31,795 nucleotides of DNA from positions 1-31,795 of the forward strand of contig JADGDL010000025.1 in assembly GCA_016744875.1 (NCBI GenBank), read 5' to 3'. Made by a program: the position numbers and the translations under genes. The DNA comes from Sulfurovum sp. GTDB taxonomy: Bacteria; Campylobacterota; Campylobacteria; Campylobacterales; Sulfurovaceae. This document shows, piece after piece, positions 16,631-24,410 of this stretch. The notes beneath the pieces are model-generated. The model was not told the DNA's origin. It saw nothing but the letters and a program-made list of their open reading frames with translations, and made no database searches. How positions within the stretch are numbered: the first letter of the stretch is position 1; every line of letters begins with the position of its first letter.

Positions 16631-16733
16631 TTCCTTACGCTGGTTCTAACCAGTTCAAGTTCGGCGGGTCAAGCATTGTCTGCTATCTCAGCTATATATT
16701 TCAATATAGCACCCCGAGAGGTTGATAAGGGAA
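16631..16733 (-). promoter_or_regulatory. TPP riboswitch (THI element) controlling thiC-thiO-thiS-thiG
   Basis: On the minus strand the P1 arm (from 16733) is followed by CTCGGGGTGC, then AGCTGAGATAGCAG, the signature CTGAGA of the pyrimidine-sensing helix. Next come TGCTTGACCCGCCGAACTTG and ACTGGTTAGAACCAGCGTAA, and the closing P1 arm TTACGC..TTCC at 16631-16640. These are the conserved parts of the THI box in order. It lies 120 bp upstream of thiC and just behind the kinase-like gene of the salvage operon. Confidence 0.95.
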
Positions 16734-16760
16734 TATAGGATAATTCAGCTTAGAACGTTA

Positions 16761-17477
16761 TTAAATAGGACTGTTTATATCTGATTGATCAAACCACTGT
16801 TTACATAAAGTGATGTAAATGGTTTTATAGGCATTGAGTTTTTCTCTTTGTATCTCTTTTTTATCTATAAAGTAAGCTTCTAAGAAATAGGTCTCTTCTT
16901 TTTCATCTAGATTAAACTCTACACAGAGAGATGCCAGATCAAAATACTTATCATTGACAGAAGCAAACTCCCAGTCTATTAGTTTTACATCATCTGAGAA
17001 AAGTATATTTTTGGGGTTTAAGTCATTATGACATAAGACATAGTCTGTTTGATAGTTCTTAACAGTATCAAATGCTTCTATCAGTACCTGTGACTTGGTA
17101 TCAATGAGGTTTTCAACATTAAGTACTTCTTTCTTGACTTGGATCATATGTAATTTTTTTAAAAGACCTGCTATGTTTTCTAGATCATTTCTTTCCAACA
17201 CCTTTTTATGATGTCCTTCTAAAAAATCACATATCATCAAACCGTTCTCTTCATCTAAAAGTATGGATTTAGCTGCTATCTCTTTTTCATAAGCAAGATT
17301 TTGCACTGTAAATTCAAATTGCCTATCTACATCTTGAACTTTAAATTTTCTAAGTAGATACTTTTGGCCATCCATAATAAAAGAGTAGTTATCATTACAA
17401 AAACCCTGGGTGGGGAGTAGAGAGAAATTTTCTATTGGACCGCTAAAGTGTGGATACTTTGAGAGATCAGGCTTCAC
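16761..17477 (-). CDS. Choline/thiamine kinase-like phosphotransferase (APH fold), probable thiamine kinase
   Basis: I place the start at a GTG (17477-17475) because GGAGG lies 10 bp upstream, giving 238 residues and an 11-bp overlap with pnuT. An in-frame extension to 17552 reads into pnuT and lacks family sequence. The protein shows a nucleotide loop TQGFCNDNYSF (about 23-33), the catalytic loop HNDLNPKN (150-157) and the metal-binding LIDWE (166-170). These define the aminoglycoside phosphotransferase/choline kinase fold. Context argues for thiamine as substrate: it is the last gene of a TPP-riboswitch operon and follows the PnuT permease. It could then trap imported thiamine as the phosphate. 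LicA-type choline kinase is the main alternative, but nothing nearby supports choline use. Confidence 0.75.
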   Translation of the reverse strand: MKPDLSKYPHFSGPIENFSLLPTQGFCNDNYSFIMDGQKYLLRKFKVQDVDRQFEFTVQNLAYEKEIAAKSILLDEENGLMICDFLEGHHKKVLERNDLENIAGLLKKLHMIQVKKEVLNVENLIDTKSQVLIEAFDTVKNYQTDYVLCHNDLNPKNILFSDDVKLIDWEFASVNDKYFDLASLCVEFNLDEKEETYFLEAYFIDKKEIQREKLNAYKTIYITLCKQWFDQSDINSPI

Positions 17478-18069
17478 GATATGTCTTCCTCCAGGAAGCA
17501 TAACCATAAAATGCCAATACGACATAGAGTGTAAACAAGATGATCGTTGCATGGTATCCCGATTGCCAATAGAGGACTATCGCAGCAGAGTCTATTACGA
17601 TCCAAAAAATCCAGTTTTCAATTACTTTATTTGCTAACATCCAAGTTGCTATGACGGAAAAGATCATGACAAAACCATCTAAATATGCAAATTTAGCCGA
17701 TGTATATGTTGTAGATAAATACCCCACAATCAAACTAACGATCACACCTATTATGATAACTGTGATATTTTTTGATAATGACCAAGAAGTGATAGCTAAA
17801 TTTTCACTACTCTCCTTACCCCCTCGCCATAATACAAAACCATACACTGCCATGATCATATAATAAAAGTTGAGTAAAGCTGAGGAGAGTAATGCACCAT
17901 CCCAGAAGAGGATAGTATAAATAAGTGTGCCAAAAAATGCAAAGAACCAAGCCCATAGTGACTCTTTTGCTGCAAGCAGTACATAAGCGATACCAAATAC
18001 AACAGCAACGATTTCCCATGCAGGCATCGCAGCAAAAGCATCAAATATGGTTTGTAGAGAGAAAGACAT
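17467..18069 (-). CDS. pnuT: PnuC-family thiamine permease PnuT
   Basis: The 200-residue inner-membrane protein has about seven hydrophobic segments and the PnuC-family pattern. LWAWFFAFFGTLIYTILFWDG is followed by an LNFYYMIMAVYGFVLW stretch, and a later NKVIENWIFWIVIDSAAI runs into a Gly-Tyr-x-x-Trp end. PnuC proteins move vitamins by facilitated diffusion, and trapping by phosphorylation drives uptake. Relatives controlled by TPP riboswitches are called PnuT and carry thiamine. The gene lies between a thiamine-binding-like protein (1-bp gap) and a kinase-like gene (11-bp overlap), behind a TPP riboswitch and an outer-membrane receptor, which fits thiamine better than nicotinamide riboside. 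Confidence 0.85.
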   Translation of the reverse strand: MSFSLQTIFDAFAAMPAWEIVAVVFGIAYVLLAAKESLWAWFFAFFGTLIYTILFWDGALLSSALLNFYYMIMAVYGFVLWRGGKESSENLAITSWSLSKNITVIIIGVIVSLIVGYLSTTYTSAKFAYLDGFVMIFSVIATWMLANKVIENWIFWIVIDSAAIVLYWQSGYHATIILFTLYVVLAFYGYASWRKTYREA

Positions 18070-18070
18070 C

Positions 18071-18328
18071 TTAAAAGATGCCTTCTCTATTATTTCCTAT
18101 AAATTTTAATACTAAAACAGAGTGAGGAAGATTTGTAAAAACAGAAAACATCTCTTCTTCAAGCAAGCCCATAATCGTTTTATAATCCCCATGAAGCTGA
18201 GTACTTAGTTCATTACACATTACTTTTACAGAAGGTTCTGCTTTTAGTCTCTCAATAAAAGCTGAAATCTCTTCTTCGTATCCTTCTATAGCAAGTGGAT
18301 ACATACTTATGTCTACTGATATTTCCAT
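18071..18328 (-). CDS. YkoF/MTH1187-like thiamine-binding protein
   Basis: The 85-residue protein begins MEISVDISMYPL and contains FIERLKAEPSVKV and NELSTQLHGDYKTIMGLLEE. This matches the compact ferredoxin-like domain of the YkoF/MTH1187 family (thiamine-binding, formerly DUF77). Members bind thiamine or its pyrimidine part. There is no signal peptide, so it should act in the cytoplasm, perhaps as a carrier or buffer between PnuT and the kinase; that role is inference. It starts 11 bp after the TonB receptor gene with AAGG before the ATG, and it ends one base before pnuT. It belongs to the same riboswitch-controlled operon. Confidence 0.82.
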   Translation of the reverse strand: MEISVDISMYPLAIEGYEEEISAFIERLKAEPSVKVMCNELSTQLHGDYKTIMGLLEEEMFSVFTNLPHSVLVLKFIGNNREGIF

Positions 18329-18339
18329 ATTGATACCTT

Positions 18340-20433
18340 TTAAAAATCGTATGTTAATGTAACACCAACAGTTCTTGGTGCACCCAATTGTGTATAAAGC
18401 TCAGTTGCATATCCATTTCCTGGATTATTTCCGAAGCTACCAAAACCTCTTACTTGATAATCTTCATCAGTAATATTTCTAGCCCATACTACTGCGCCCC
18501 AGTTTCCATGTGTGTATTCTAAACTAGAGTTCAGTAGTGCATAAGAATCAGATTCTTCATTATGTCTATTTGAGAAATAATAAGATCCTTTCCCTTCTAC
18601 ATTTGCTTTAAATATCCATGCACCTGCAAAAGCGTAATCAAGTCCAATATTATACTGATACTCTGGAGAATGAGCCGGTGTTCTACCATTCATATCTATA
18701 GCCGATGGATTAGGATCAGTATATTCATCAAACTCAGCTTGAAGTAGTCCTATACTAGAATAGAGGTGTAAACTATCAGTAGGATAATAATCTAGTTGTG
18801 ATTCCAAACCATAGTAATTACCTTTAGCCGCATTTGTTAAATAGTCAATAAAATCTGTACTCCCATCAGGTCTTGGTAAAACCAAAGAGCTTTTTACTTG
18901 TTGATCTCGTCTCTTTCCATAGAAAATATTTAGACGGCTAGTAAGTGTATTCTCAAAATGACTGGAATTCAAACCTCCCTCTAAGTTCCATAGGTCCTCA
19001 GTATCGTATTGTCTTGCCCCATTAGGAAGTGCATTATCTGCATTCACCCCACCAGGTTTATATCCTTTTGATAAAGAAACATAGTATAAACGGTTTGCTG
19101 CTTCTTGGTAATTTAATCCTACTTTTCCACCTACTAATGTTTCATCAGTATCAATAAACAGTGAATCTGAATCACGATATTTAGCGTCCCAATCTTCCAC
19201 TCTAAGTCCTGTTACGAGTGTCAATTTTGAGTTAATTGCGGTATCTAACTGTCCATAGATCGCTTTATTTGTTGTGTCATAAGTACTTGAAAATGGTCCG
19301 CTAAGATACGTATAGTTTCGAGTAAGGTCTTCACTTGCATCTTTATAATAAACACCAATCGTCCAGTCAGTTGAACCATTAAAGATACGGCCATCTAGAT
19401 CTGAAACCAATCTTACATCGATATCTGTTTGTTGTCTATCTCTCAGGTATTGATCAAAAGAACTATATGGATAAAGGGAATCGTCAAACTCGCCTACATA
19501 TGACCAATCTTCGTCATAACTATACTCAAAGTCTGAATCACTGTAACTTACTTTAGAGATCAAATGCATTTTTGGATTTACCTGATACGTTGACTTCAAT
19601 GCAAAAGCATTTGTTTTTTGTGTATCTTTTCCTGGTTCATCTGCATGCGATGTACGAGAGTTATCGAATGTCCAGGCATCATAGCCATTATCCACATCAA
19701 GGTATATATAATTTAAATCAATCGTATGATTATCAGAAGCGAACCAACGAAGTTGCGCCTTTGTTGTCAATTCATCAATATTATTTGTATCTTCTCTATT
19801 TAAGTAACTATTGTCCATAAAACCGTCACTGGTATTTTTATAGACAGAGATTCTACCTAGCAGTGTGTCTTCGATCAATGTACCCCCTACAGCAGCACCA
19901 AAAGCTTTAGTATTGTAATCCCCAACCGTTGCTTCAAGATGACCTGTTGTCTCTTTTGTAGGTTCATTACTCTGAACATTCACAACACCTGCCATACCGT
20001 TCGCACCAAAAGTTGTTCCCTGTGGTCCTCTAAGTACTTCAATTTGATTTACGTCAAACATACTAACACCTAAAGTAGCATTAGAAAAGTCAATACCATC
20101 AAGCATAAGCCCTACAGATGGGTTTATCGGTGTTGCATATTGACTTCTTTCACCTATACCCCTAATTTGTATATATTTTGCTTTAGATGCTCCAGATGAA
20201 AAATTCACATTTGGTGTACTTGCCAAAGTTTCTACAAAAGATTGAGTGCTTTTATCATAGATCTCATTTTCTCCTATAACAGTAATACTGTTGGTTGTTT
20301 GTGAAAGTTTTGTGTCTCTAAAGTCAGCACTTACGACAATAGGATCAAGTGTAGTTGTTTCTTCTGCAAATGCAGATGTACCCAATAATGCATAAGATGC
20401 AATAATCGAGACTGTTAATATGTTGGATTTCAT
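18340..20433 (-). CDS. TonB-dependent outer-membrane receptor, probably for thiamine
   Basis: The 697-residue protein has a signal peptide (cleavage about Ala23 in TSAFA-EE), a TonB box LDPIVVSA (29-36) and a plug domain from about 45 to 155 with IRGIGERSQY and IEVLRGPQGTTFGANGMAGVV. A 22-strand barrel ending in aromatic Phe (LTYDF) follows. By sequence alone it would be annotated as a siderophore-type receptor. Regulation says otherwise: a TPP riboswitch lies 87 bp upstream, and the next genes encode a thiamine-binding-like protein, PnuT and a kinase-like protein. It therefore probably takes up thiamine or a thiamine precursor or phosphate. AAGGGA precedes the ATG by 7 bp. Confidence 0.88.
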   Translation of the reverse strand: MKSNILTVSIIASYALLGTSAFAEETTTLDPIVVSADFRDTKLSQTTNSITVIGENEIYDKSTQSFVETLASTPNVNFSSGASKAKYIQIRGIGERSQYATPINPSVGLMLDGIDFSNATLGVSMFDVNQIEVLRGPQGTTFGANGMAGVVNVQSNEPTKETTGHLEATVGDYNTKAFGAAVGGTLIEDTLLGRISVYKNTSDGFMDNSYLNREDTNNIDELTTKAQLRWFASDNHTIDLNYIYLDVDNGYDAWTFDNSRTSHADEPGKDTQKTNAFALKSTYQVNPKMHLISKVSYSDSDFEYSYDEDWSYVGEFDDSLYPYSSFDQYLRDRQQTDIDVRLVSDLDGRIFNGSTDWTIGVYYKDASEDLTRNYTYLSGPFSSTYDTTNKAIYGQLDTAINSKLTLVTGLRVEDWDAKYRDSDSLFIDTDETLVGGKVGLNYQEAANRLYYVSLSKGYKPGGVNADNALPNGARQYDTEDLWNLEGGLNSSHFENTLTSRLNIFYGKRRDQQVKSSLVLPRPDGSTDFIDYLTNAAKGNYYGLESQLDYYPTDSLHLYSSIGLLQAEFDEYTDPNPSAIDMNGRTPAHSPEYQYNIGLDYAFAGAWIFKANVEGKGSYYFSNRHNEESDSYALLNSSLEYTHGNWGAVVWARNITDEDYQVRGFGSFGNNPGNGYATELYTQLGAPRTVGVTLTYDF

Positions 20434-20473
20434 TGTATTTTCCCTTAATGTTTAAAAAGGAAAGAGGCGTGTT

Positions 20474-20500
20474 ATAAAAATAAAAAAATGAATGTTCATT
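20474..20500 (-). terminator. Weak hairpin with T-tract between TPP aptamer and receptor gene
   Basis: On the minus strand AATGA and TCATT form a short AT-rich stem around ACAT, followed directly by a run of seven T, an A and five T. It lies about 20 bases past the aptamer. This could be the conditional terminator of the riboswitch, though the stem is weak and a longer alternative fold may matter. Confidence 0.35.
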
Positions 20501-20520
20501 CTAAACGATATATACTACTC

Positions 20521-20623
20521 TTCCCTACGCTGGTATTATCCAGTTCAAGTTCAACGGGTCAAGCAATTTACTGCTATCTCAGCTACATTAAAAATGAAGC
20601 ACCCCGAGAGGTTGATGAGGGAA
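20521..20623 (-). promoter_or_regulatory. TPP riboswitch (THI element) controlling the thiamine-salvage operon
   Basis: The same conserved parts occur as in the element before thiC: CTCGGGGTGC, AGCTGAGATAGCAG, GCTTGACCCGTTGAACTTG and CTGGATAATACCAGCGTAGG, with P1 arms at 20614-20623 and 20521-20530. The core bases are nearly identical to the other copy, while the outer helix loops differ. It stands upstream of the TonB receptor. A possible -10 (TATACT) lies just upstream of the aptamer. Confidence 0.95.
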
Positions 20624-20682
20624 TATAGTATAAATAGTCTAAAAATAGCCTTAACTTATCTTAAAGTAAAGAAATAAGAATA

Positions 20683-20940
20683 CTACTCTTCTGTTTTCAT
20701 CTCTACTAATTCAGATAAAAGTTCTTCTATCTCATCGTCTTCAAGTTCATCACGTCCAAGCTCTTCAACAATAGCAAAACATTCTGTACGCATTTCACGC
20801 ATCTCTTCAAGATCTTCTTTTTGCTCTTTAGAAGCATTTTTACTTTTGTCTATTGCTGCAAAAAGTTCATCGATAGCCACTTCAAGATCTGGAATAATTT
20901 CAAGTTCTAAAAGGTTTTTTAATTTATCTGCATTTGTCAT
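20683..20940 (-). CDS. Small acidic helical protein of unknown function
   Basis: I do not recognise a family. From the ATG at 20940 the protein has 85 residues, is rich in Glu and Asp and looks almost entirely helical, with heptad-like runs that could form a coiled coil (DLEEMREMRTEC; DEIEELLSELVEM). One cysteine is present, with no signal peptide and no membrane segment. An ATG four codons upstream is possible, but the chosen one has a GGA at a better distance. It lies 45 bp behind the metal permease gene on the same strand, so it may be the last gene of the left metal-uptake operon, or independent. Confidence 0.6.
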   Translation of the reverse strand: MTNADKLKNLLELEIIPDLEVAIDELFAAIDKSKNASKEQKEDLEEMREMRTECFAIVEELGRDELEDDEIEELLSELVEMKTEE

Positions 20941-20985
20941 TCTATATTCCATCTGTTGATTTTTATGTATTGTATCTAAAAAGAG

Positions 20986-21738
20986 TTATTTTTGTGGAAT
21001 TCTTTTGTAAAATAGGGCAAAAATAACTGCCATAAGACTTTGACAAAATATAATACTATAGCCGGCAGGAAGGTCATAATTATACGAGAGTACAAGTGCT
21101 GCGAATGATACAGTGATACCCACAGCCCATGCCACTAAAAGCGGTGACCATCTTTTTTGAAGCAGCCCCACAAATGCGGGAGCAACAAGAAGTACAAAAA
21201 CAACAAGTACACCTGCCAGTTTTACTGAAGAGGTGACTATCAAAGCCAATAGACCAAAAAACATAAGTTCTTTAAAAGTACCACTTAACCTTGGATAGAC
21301 AATAAACATCACTAATGCGACCAGACTGTAAAGTACTGCAGCTGGGTATACCTCATCCGGCGTGACAAAAAGTATATCTGCGGCACTTAACTTTGAGAAG
21401 AGTTCAGTACCTTGTGCAGAGCTTGCTAAAATAAGCATAATGCTTGAAGCGCCTAATGCATATAGCATTCCGATGAATGCCTCAATGTGATCAACCTTTT
21501 GCGTAGCGTAGGTGATAACAAGTGCGCCAAGTAAAGCGAAACTGAGTGTCATGACAAACTCATTTTCACCCTCCATCAACCCTATGCTTAGCGCCATTCC
21601 TACTGCGGCAAATTGCCCGATGGCAAGGTCTGTAAAGATGACGCCACGCTTAATGATCTGCAAACCAAAAATGGTGTGTACAAATACCAAAAGTATAGTC
21701 AGTACAAATGCAGGCCACAAAAGCTCGATTAGTTGCAT
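20986..21738 (-). CDS. Metal ABC transporter permease (ABC-3 / ZnuB-like)
   Basis: The 250-residue inner-membrane protein has about eight hydrophobic segments and the ABC-3 permease pattern. RGVIFTDLAIGQFAAVGMA (about 31-49) occurs early, and SSVKLAGVLVVFVLLVAPA and LSYNYDLPAGYSII come later, the last being common to zinc/manganese permeases. It would pass a divalent metal handed over by the binding protein encoded just upstream, whose gene overlaps it by 10 bp. No ATPase gene is in this operon; the one at 30039 is the nearest candidate partner. Zinc is the likeliest substrate from context (Fur-type regulator, His-rich porin). Confidence 0.88.
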   Translation of the reverse strand: MQLIELLWPAFVLTILLVFVHTIFGLQIIKRGVIFTDLAIGQFAAVGMALSIGLMEGENEFVMTLSFALLGALVITYATQKVDHIEAFIGMLYALGASSIMLILASSAQGTELFSKLSAADILFVTPDEVYPAAVLYSLVALVMFIVYPRLSGTFKELMFFGLLALIVTSSVKLAGVLVVFVLLVAPAFVGLLQKRWSPLLVAWAVGITVSFAALVLSYNYDLPAGYSIIFCQSLMAVIFALFYKRIPQK

Positions 21739-22607
21739 ACCCTACCTACTATCGTATCAAAAAAACGATCAAGGGTTTCAGTACCTTTCATCGCACCTAC
21801 ATCATGTGGGATCTCAACCACTTTTGCACCTGTTTTTTGTGCAATGAACTTTGCTGTTTTATGTTCATGGTAGACATCTTGAAGAATAAGTTTGACATTT
21901 TGATCTTTTATTTCATTAACTAATTTTAACGCATGTTTTGAGTTTGGTTTAATACCTGGAATTGGCTCAAGGTTATCTATCGATTTGATCCCATAATGCT
22001 TTAAGAAATAATTAAACAGTTCATGGTATTGAACCACTTTCATACCTTGGCACTTTTTCATCTTTGCATCATAGTGCTTTAATTTTTTTTGCCATCTTGA
22101 TTTAAAACTTTCAAAATTCTTCTTATAAAAAGTGTAATTTTTTTCATCAGATAACGAGAGTGTCAGCATGATGACTTCAGCTAATGGTATCATGTTATGA
22201 GGATCAAGTGCAAAGTGAGGGTTACCCTCTTCATGCACATGTCCCATAGATCTATCAATACTTTTAGGAATATCTTGAAGTTTAATGTATTCACTTAGGT
22301 CTACATAACCATCTGTACCTGTTTGAATCTTTGCATTATTAGAACTCTTAATAAGAGGTGGTAACCATCCAATTTCAAGTGATGCCCCATTAAGGATAAG
22401 TAGATCAGCATTTCTAAGTTTACCTACTAAGGAAGGTTTGGGGACCACAAAATGTGGGTCCCAGTCTCCTCTAGAGAGCAAAGAGATGTTAACTTTATCC
22501 TGTGCGACCTCTTTGGTCAATTGTTCTATATATGGGTAAGCAACACTCACATTTAGTTTAGCAAAAAGTGCCGTGAATGTCACAAATAAAAGTATTATTA
22601 TACGCAT
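21729..22607 (-). CDS. Periplasmic metal-binding protein of an ABC importer (ZnuA/TroA-like)
   Basis: The 292-residue protein has a short signal peptide (first about 16 residues) and the cluster A-I fold. The expected metal-binding histidines are present in WDPHFV (His52), NPHFALDP (His131) and QYHELF (His195). The loop between the first two ligands is short and has only a modest His/Glu patch (GHVHEEG). Three histidines favour zinc over manganese or iron. It starts 9 bp after the outer-membrane protein gene and overlaps the permease gene by 10 bp. It is clearly different from the second ZnuA-like protein at 28757, so the organism keeps two distinct metal-binding proteins. Confidence 0.88.
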   Translation of the reverse strand: MRIIILLFVTFTALFAKLNVSVAYPYIEQLTKEVAQDKVNISLLSRGDWDPHFVVPKPSLVGKLRNADLLILNGASLEIGWLPPLIKSSNNAKIQTGTDGYVDLSEYIKLQDIPKSIDRSMGHVHEEGNPHFALDPHNMIPLAEVIMLTLSLSDEKNYTFYKKNFESFKSRWQKKLKHYDAKMKKCQGMKVVQYHELFNYFLKHYGIKSIDNLEPIPGIKPNSKHALKLVNEIKDQNVKLILQDVYHEHKTAKFIAQKTGAKVVEIPHDVGAMKGTETLDRFFDTIVGRVCN

Positions 22608-22616
22608 ATCCTACTC

Positions 22617-23966
22617 CTAAAAACTGTGTGCACCGTGTGCACCGATCGCATAGTTGAACTGTAAAATGATCTCATTTTTATTGTTCTTCTCACCATCTTC
22701 ATCATAAAGAGAACTATTGTAGTTATATTGTAGTCTAATTCTACTGAACTCACTTGGGTTATATTCTGCCATTACAGAGGTGACATACATATCATCAGGC
22801 ATATTTTGAGCATTGCCATTTGCACTGATATCATTTTGGTTTAGTGCACTATAACGTAAACCTGCTCTATAGTTTCTGTCATACTGGTAAACAAGTTCTG
22901 TATAGTAACCTGATTGTTCTTTGTTTAATGCAACATCTTGCCACTCACCTTCAGCGTCTTGTACATACTTTGCTCCGTCCATTTCCCTATACATGTACTC
23001 ACTCTGCCATGTGATCGCATGATCAGCAGCAAAATAGTATTTGTATGTAAGGTCCACACCATAAAGTGTGTTCTCACCAGAATACGCATGTGCACTTTCT
23101 TCATCTTCAAGATGGTTCATAAGTGAATCTCCTTGGGCCATACTTACACCCGCAAGTAATGTTCCACCACCGATATCAAAAGAGGTTTTGGCATACGCTA
23201 CCCATAGAGATGGGAAGTCGTTATCTTCTATTTCCTGTGAATGTTCTTCACCTTCATGCTCATCATGTTCTTCTTCATGCTCATCATGGTCATGTGCAGA
23301 CTCTTCTAGTGTAAAACCTTCATATCCGAAACTACGCTCATTATCACCTTTAAATGCTTCTAAACCTACCATGATGTACTGTTCTGCTGGTACAACGTAC
23401 TGAAGTTGGAATCCTTGTTCTGTTAACCCATGGTCACCTAATAGTGCATTATAGACCAGTGGTATTTCATTAAAATTATAATTATGGTGATGTTTGTTAT
23501 TTAAGTATCCAAAGTCACTTTTAAACTTTCCTAGTTTGAGTTGTAAGTGATAAGGTAGTGTCGTTGTTGTTACAAAAGCCTCTTCTACTTCAAAATCATC
23601 CTCAGTAATATGAAAAATCGCTTTCATATCAAAATAATTATCTACCGATGCACCAATAGCAAGTTCTGCATAGTTAAAGTTGAACCCATCTTCTCCAGCA
23701 AGTGATGTGTGTGAATGACCGTCATGGTCATGTCCACCACCATGTACAAAACCAGGTATCTCTAAATGATCTGTATGTCCATCTTCATCCCATGACTGAT
23801 GCGTATAAGATGCATCGAGAATGAGTGAAATATCTGGCATATAACTTGACGTTTCTACCTTTTTTACCTTTTTTTCCTCGAGCATTTGCGCTAGAGAATC
23901 CTGAGTTACCTGTTCTGCACTTAGCAACGATGCTGCTACTGCACTAATTAATACTATTTTTTGCAT
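22617..23966 (-). CDS. Outer-membrane beta-barrel protein with His/Asp/Glu-rich loops, probable zinc porin
   Basis: The 449 residues begin with a signal peptide (cleavage near SLLSA-EQ) and a short helical stretch, followed by many alternating amphipathic strands and a C-terminal Phe (GAHSF), as in porin-like barrels. Two histidine-rich acidic loops stand out: residues 64-86 (HTDH, HGGGHDHDGHSH) and 225-242 (HDHDEHEEEHDEHEGEEH). Such loops are typical of outer-membrane proteins that gather zinc at the surface. There is no TonB box or plug domain, so it would be a passive or facilitating channel. It lies between the small Cys/His protein and the metal-binding protein in the left metal operon, just where an outer-membrane step would be expected. 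Confidence 0.78.
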   Translation of the reverse strand: MQKIVLISAVAASLLSAEQVTQDSLAQMLEEKKVKKVETSSYMPDISLILDASYTHQSWDEDGHTDHLEIPGFVHGGGHDHDGHSHTSLAGEDGFNFNYAELAIGASVDNYFDMKAIFHITEDDFEVEEAFVTTTTLPYHLQLKLGKFKSDFGYLNNKHHHNYNFNEIPLVYNALLGDHGLTEQGFQLQYVVPAEQYIMVGLEAFKGDNERSFGYEGFTLEESAHDHDEHEEEHDEHEGEEHSQEIEDNDFPSLWVAYAKTSFDIGGGTLLAGVSMAQGDSLMNHLEDEESAHAYSGENTLYGVDLTYKYYFAADHAITWQSEYMYREMDGAKYVQDAEGEWQDVALNKEQSGYYTELVYQYDRNYRAGLRYSALNQNDISANGNAQNMPDDMYVTSVMAEYNPSEFSRIRLQYNYNSSLYDEDGEKNNKNEIILQFNYAIGAHGAHSF

Positions 23967-24028
23967 AAAAATCCTTCTAATAATGTTTTGTTTTATATGT
24001 TTATATGGGTTGTGTTATCTAAATCTGT

Positions 24029-24382
24029 TTATACAAACAAGGAAGGAGGCGCAGTCGTATCAAACCCTAATGGTAAAGTTTTAACTTTTAAATGTTTTAA
24101 CCCTAAGAAGTCAACATGCTTAGATGTAATACTTTGCATTAAGTCTACTGGTGCATTAGCAATTGTATGTTGTTCTAGCTGTGTGGTAAATGTTCTAGTA
24201 GAAGTATAAAAATTTGATATAGGCGCTTCATGGTGCTGTGTGTCAAGGTACTTGGTGTGTTCACATACTTGACACTCTGAAACGTTATCTATAGTATGGT
24301 CAGTAAAGTGTGTTGAAGTACCTTGAAATGCCCATAAGAAAAGAGCAATCAAAAGTAAATTCATAGATTGTTTTAGTTGCAT
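24029..24382 (-). CDS. Small exported protein with CxxC and clustered histidines
   Basis: The 117 residues start with a hydrophobic signal (about 5-24), followed by HFTDHT, SECQVCEHTKY and QHHEAP, a compact set of Cys and His that could bind a metal in the periplasm. It ends in TAPPSLFV, which recalls the proline-rich end of DUF2946/CopL-like metal proteins; I regard this only as a similarity. GGAG stands 9 bp before the ATG. The gene lies 28 bp after the Fur-family regulator and 62 bp before the porin-like gene, so it belongs to the left metal operon. Its function is unknown; a periplasmic metal carrier is a reasonable guess. Confidence 0.65.
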   Translation of the reverse strand: MQLKQSMNLLLIALFLWAFQGTSTHFTDHTIDNVSECQVCEHTKYLDTQHHEAPISNFYTSTRTFTTQLEQHTIANAPVDLMQSITSKHVDFLGLKHLKVKTLPLGFDTTAPPSLFV

Positions 24383-24410
24383 AATGATTGTCTCCTTTCG
24401 TATAATTAAA

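Noticed and set aside
17478..17552. N-terminal extension of the kinase-like protein
   Set aside because: It overlaps the pnuT coding sequence, carries no kinase family residues, and the GTG at 17477 has a strong GGAGG at the right distance.
20487..20500. Palindrome AATGAATGTTCATT considered as another Fur-type operator before the TonB receptor
   Set aside because: It does not match the TGCRA..TYGCA pattern and lies between the TPP aptamer and the gene, where a riboswitch hairpin with a T-tract is the simpler explanation.
23068..23403. Plus-strand frame rich in Ser and Cys opposite the porin-like gene
   Set aside because: Its composition is just the reverse reading of the His/Glu-rich loops of the real gene, and it has no start signals.
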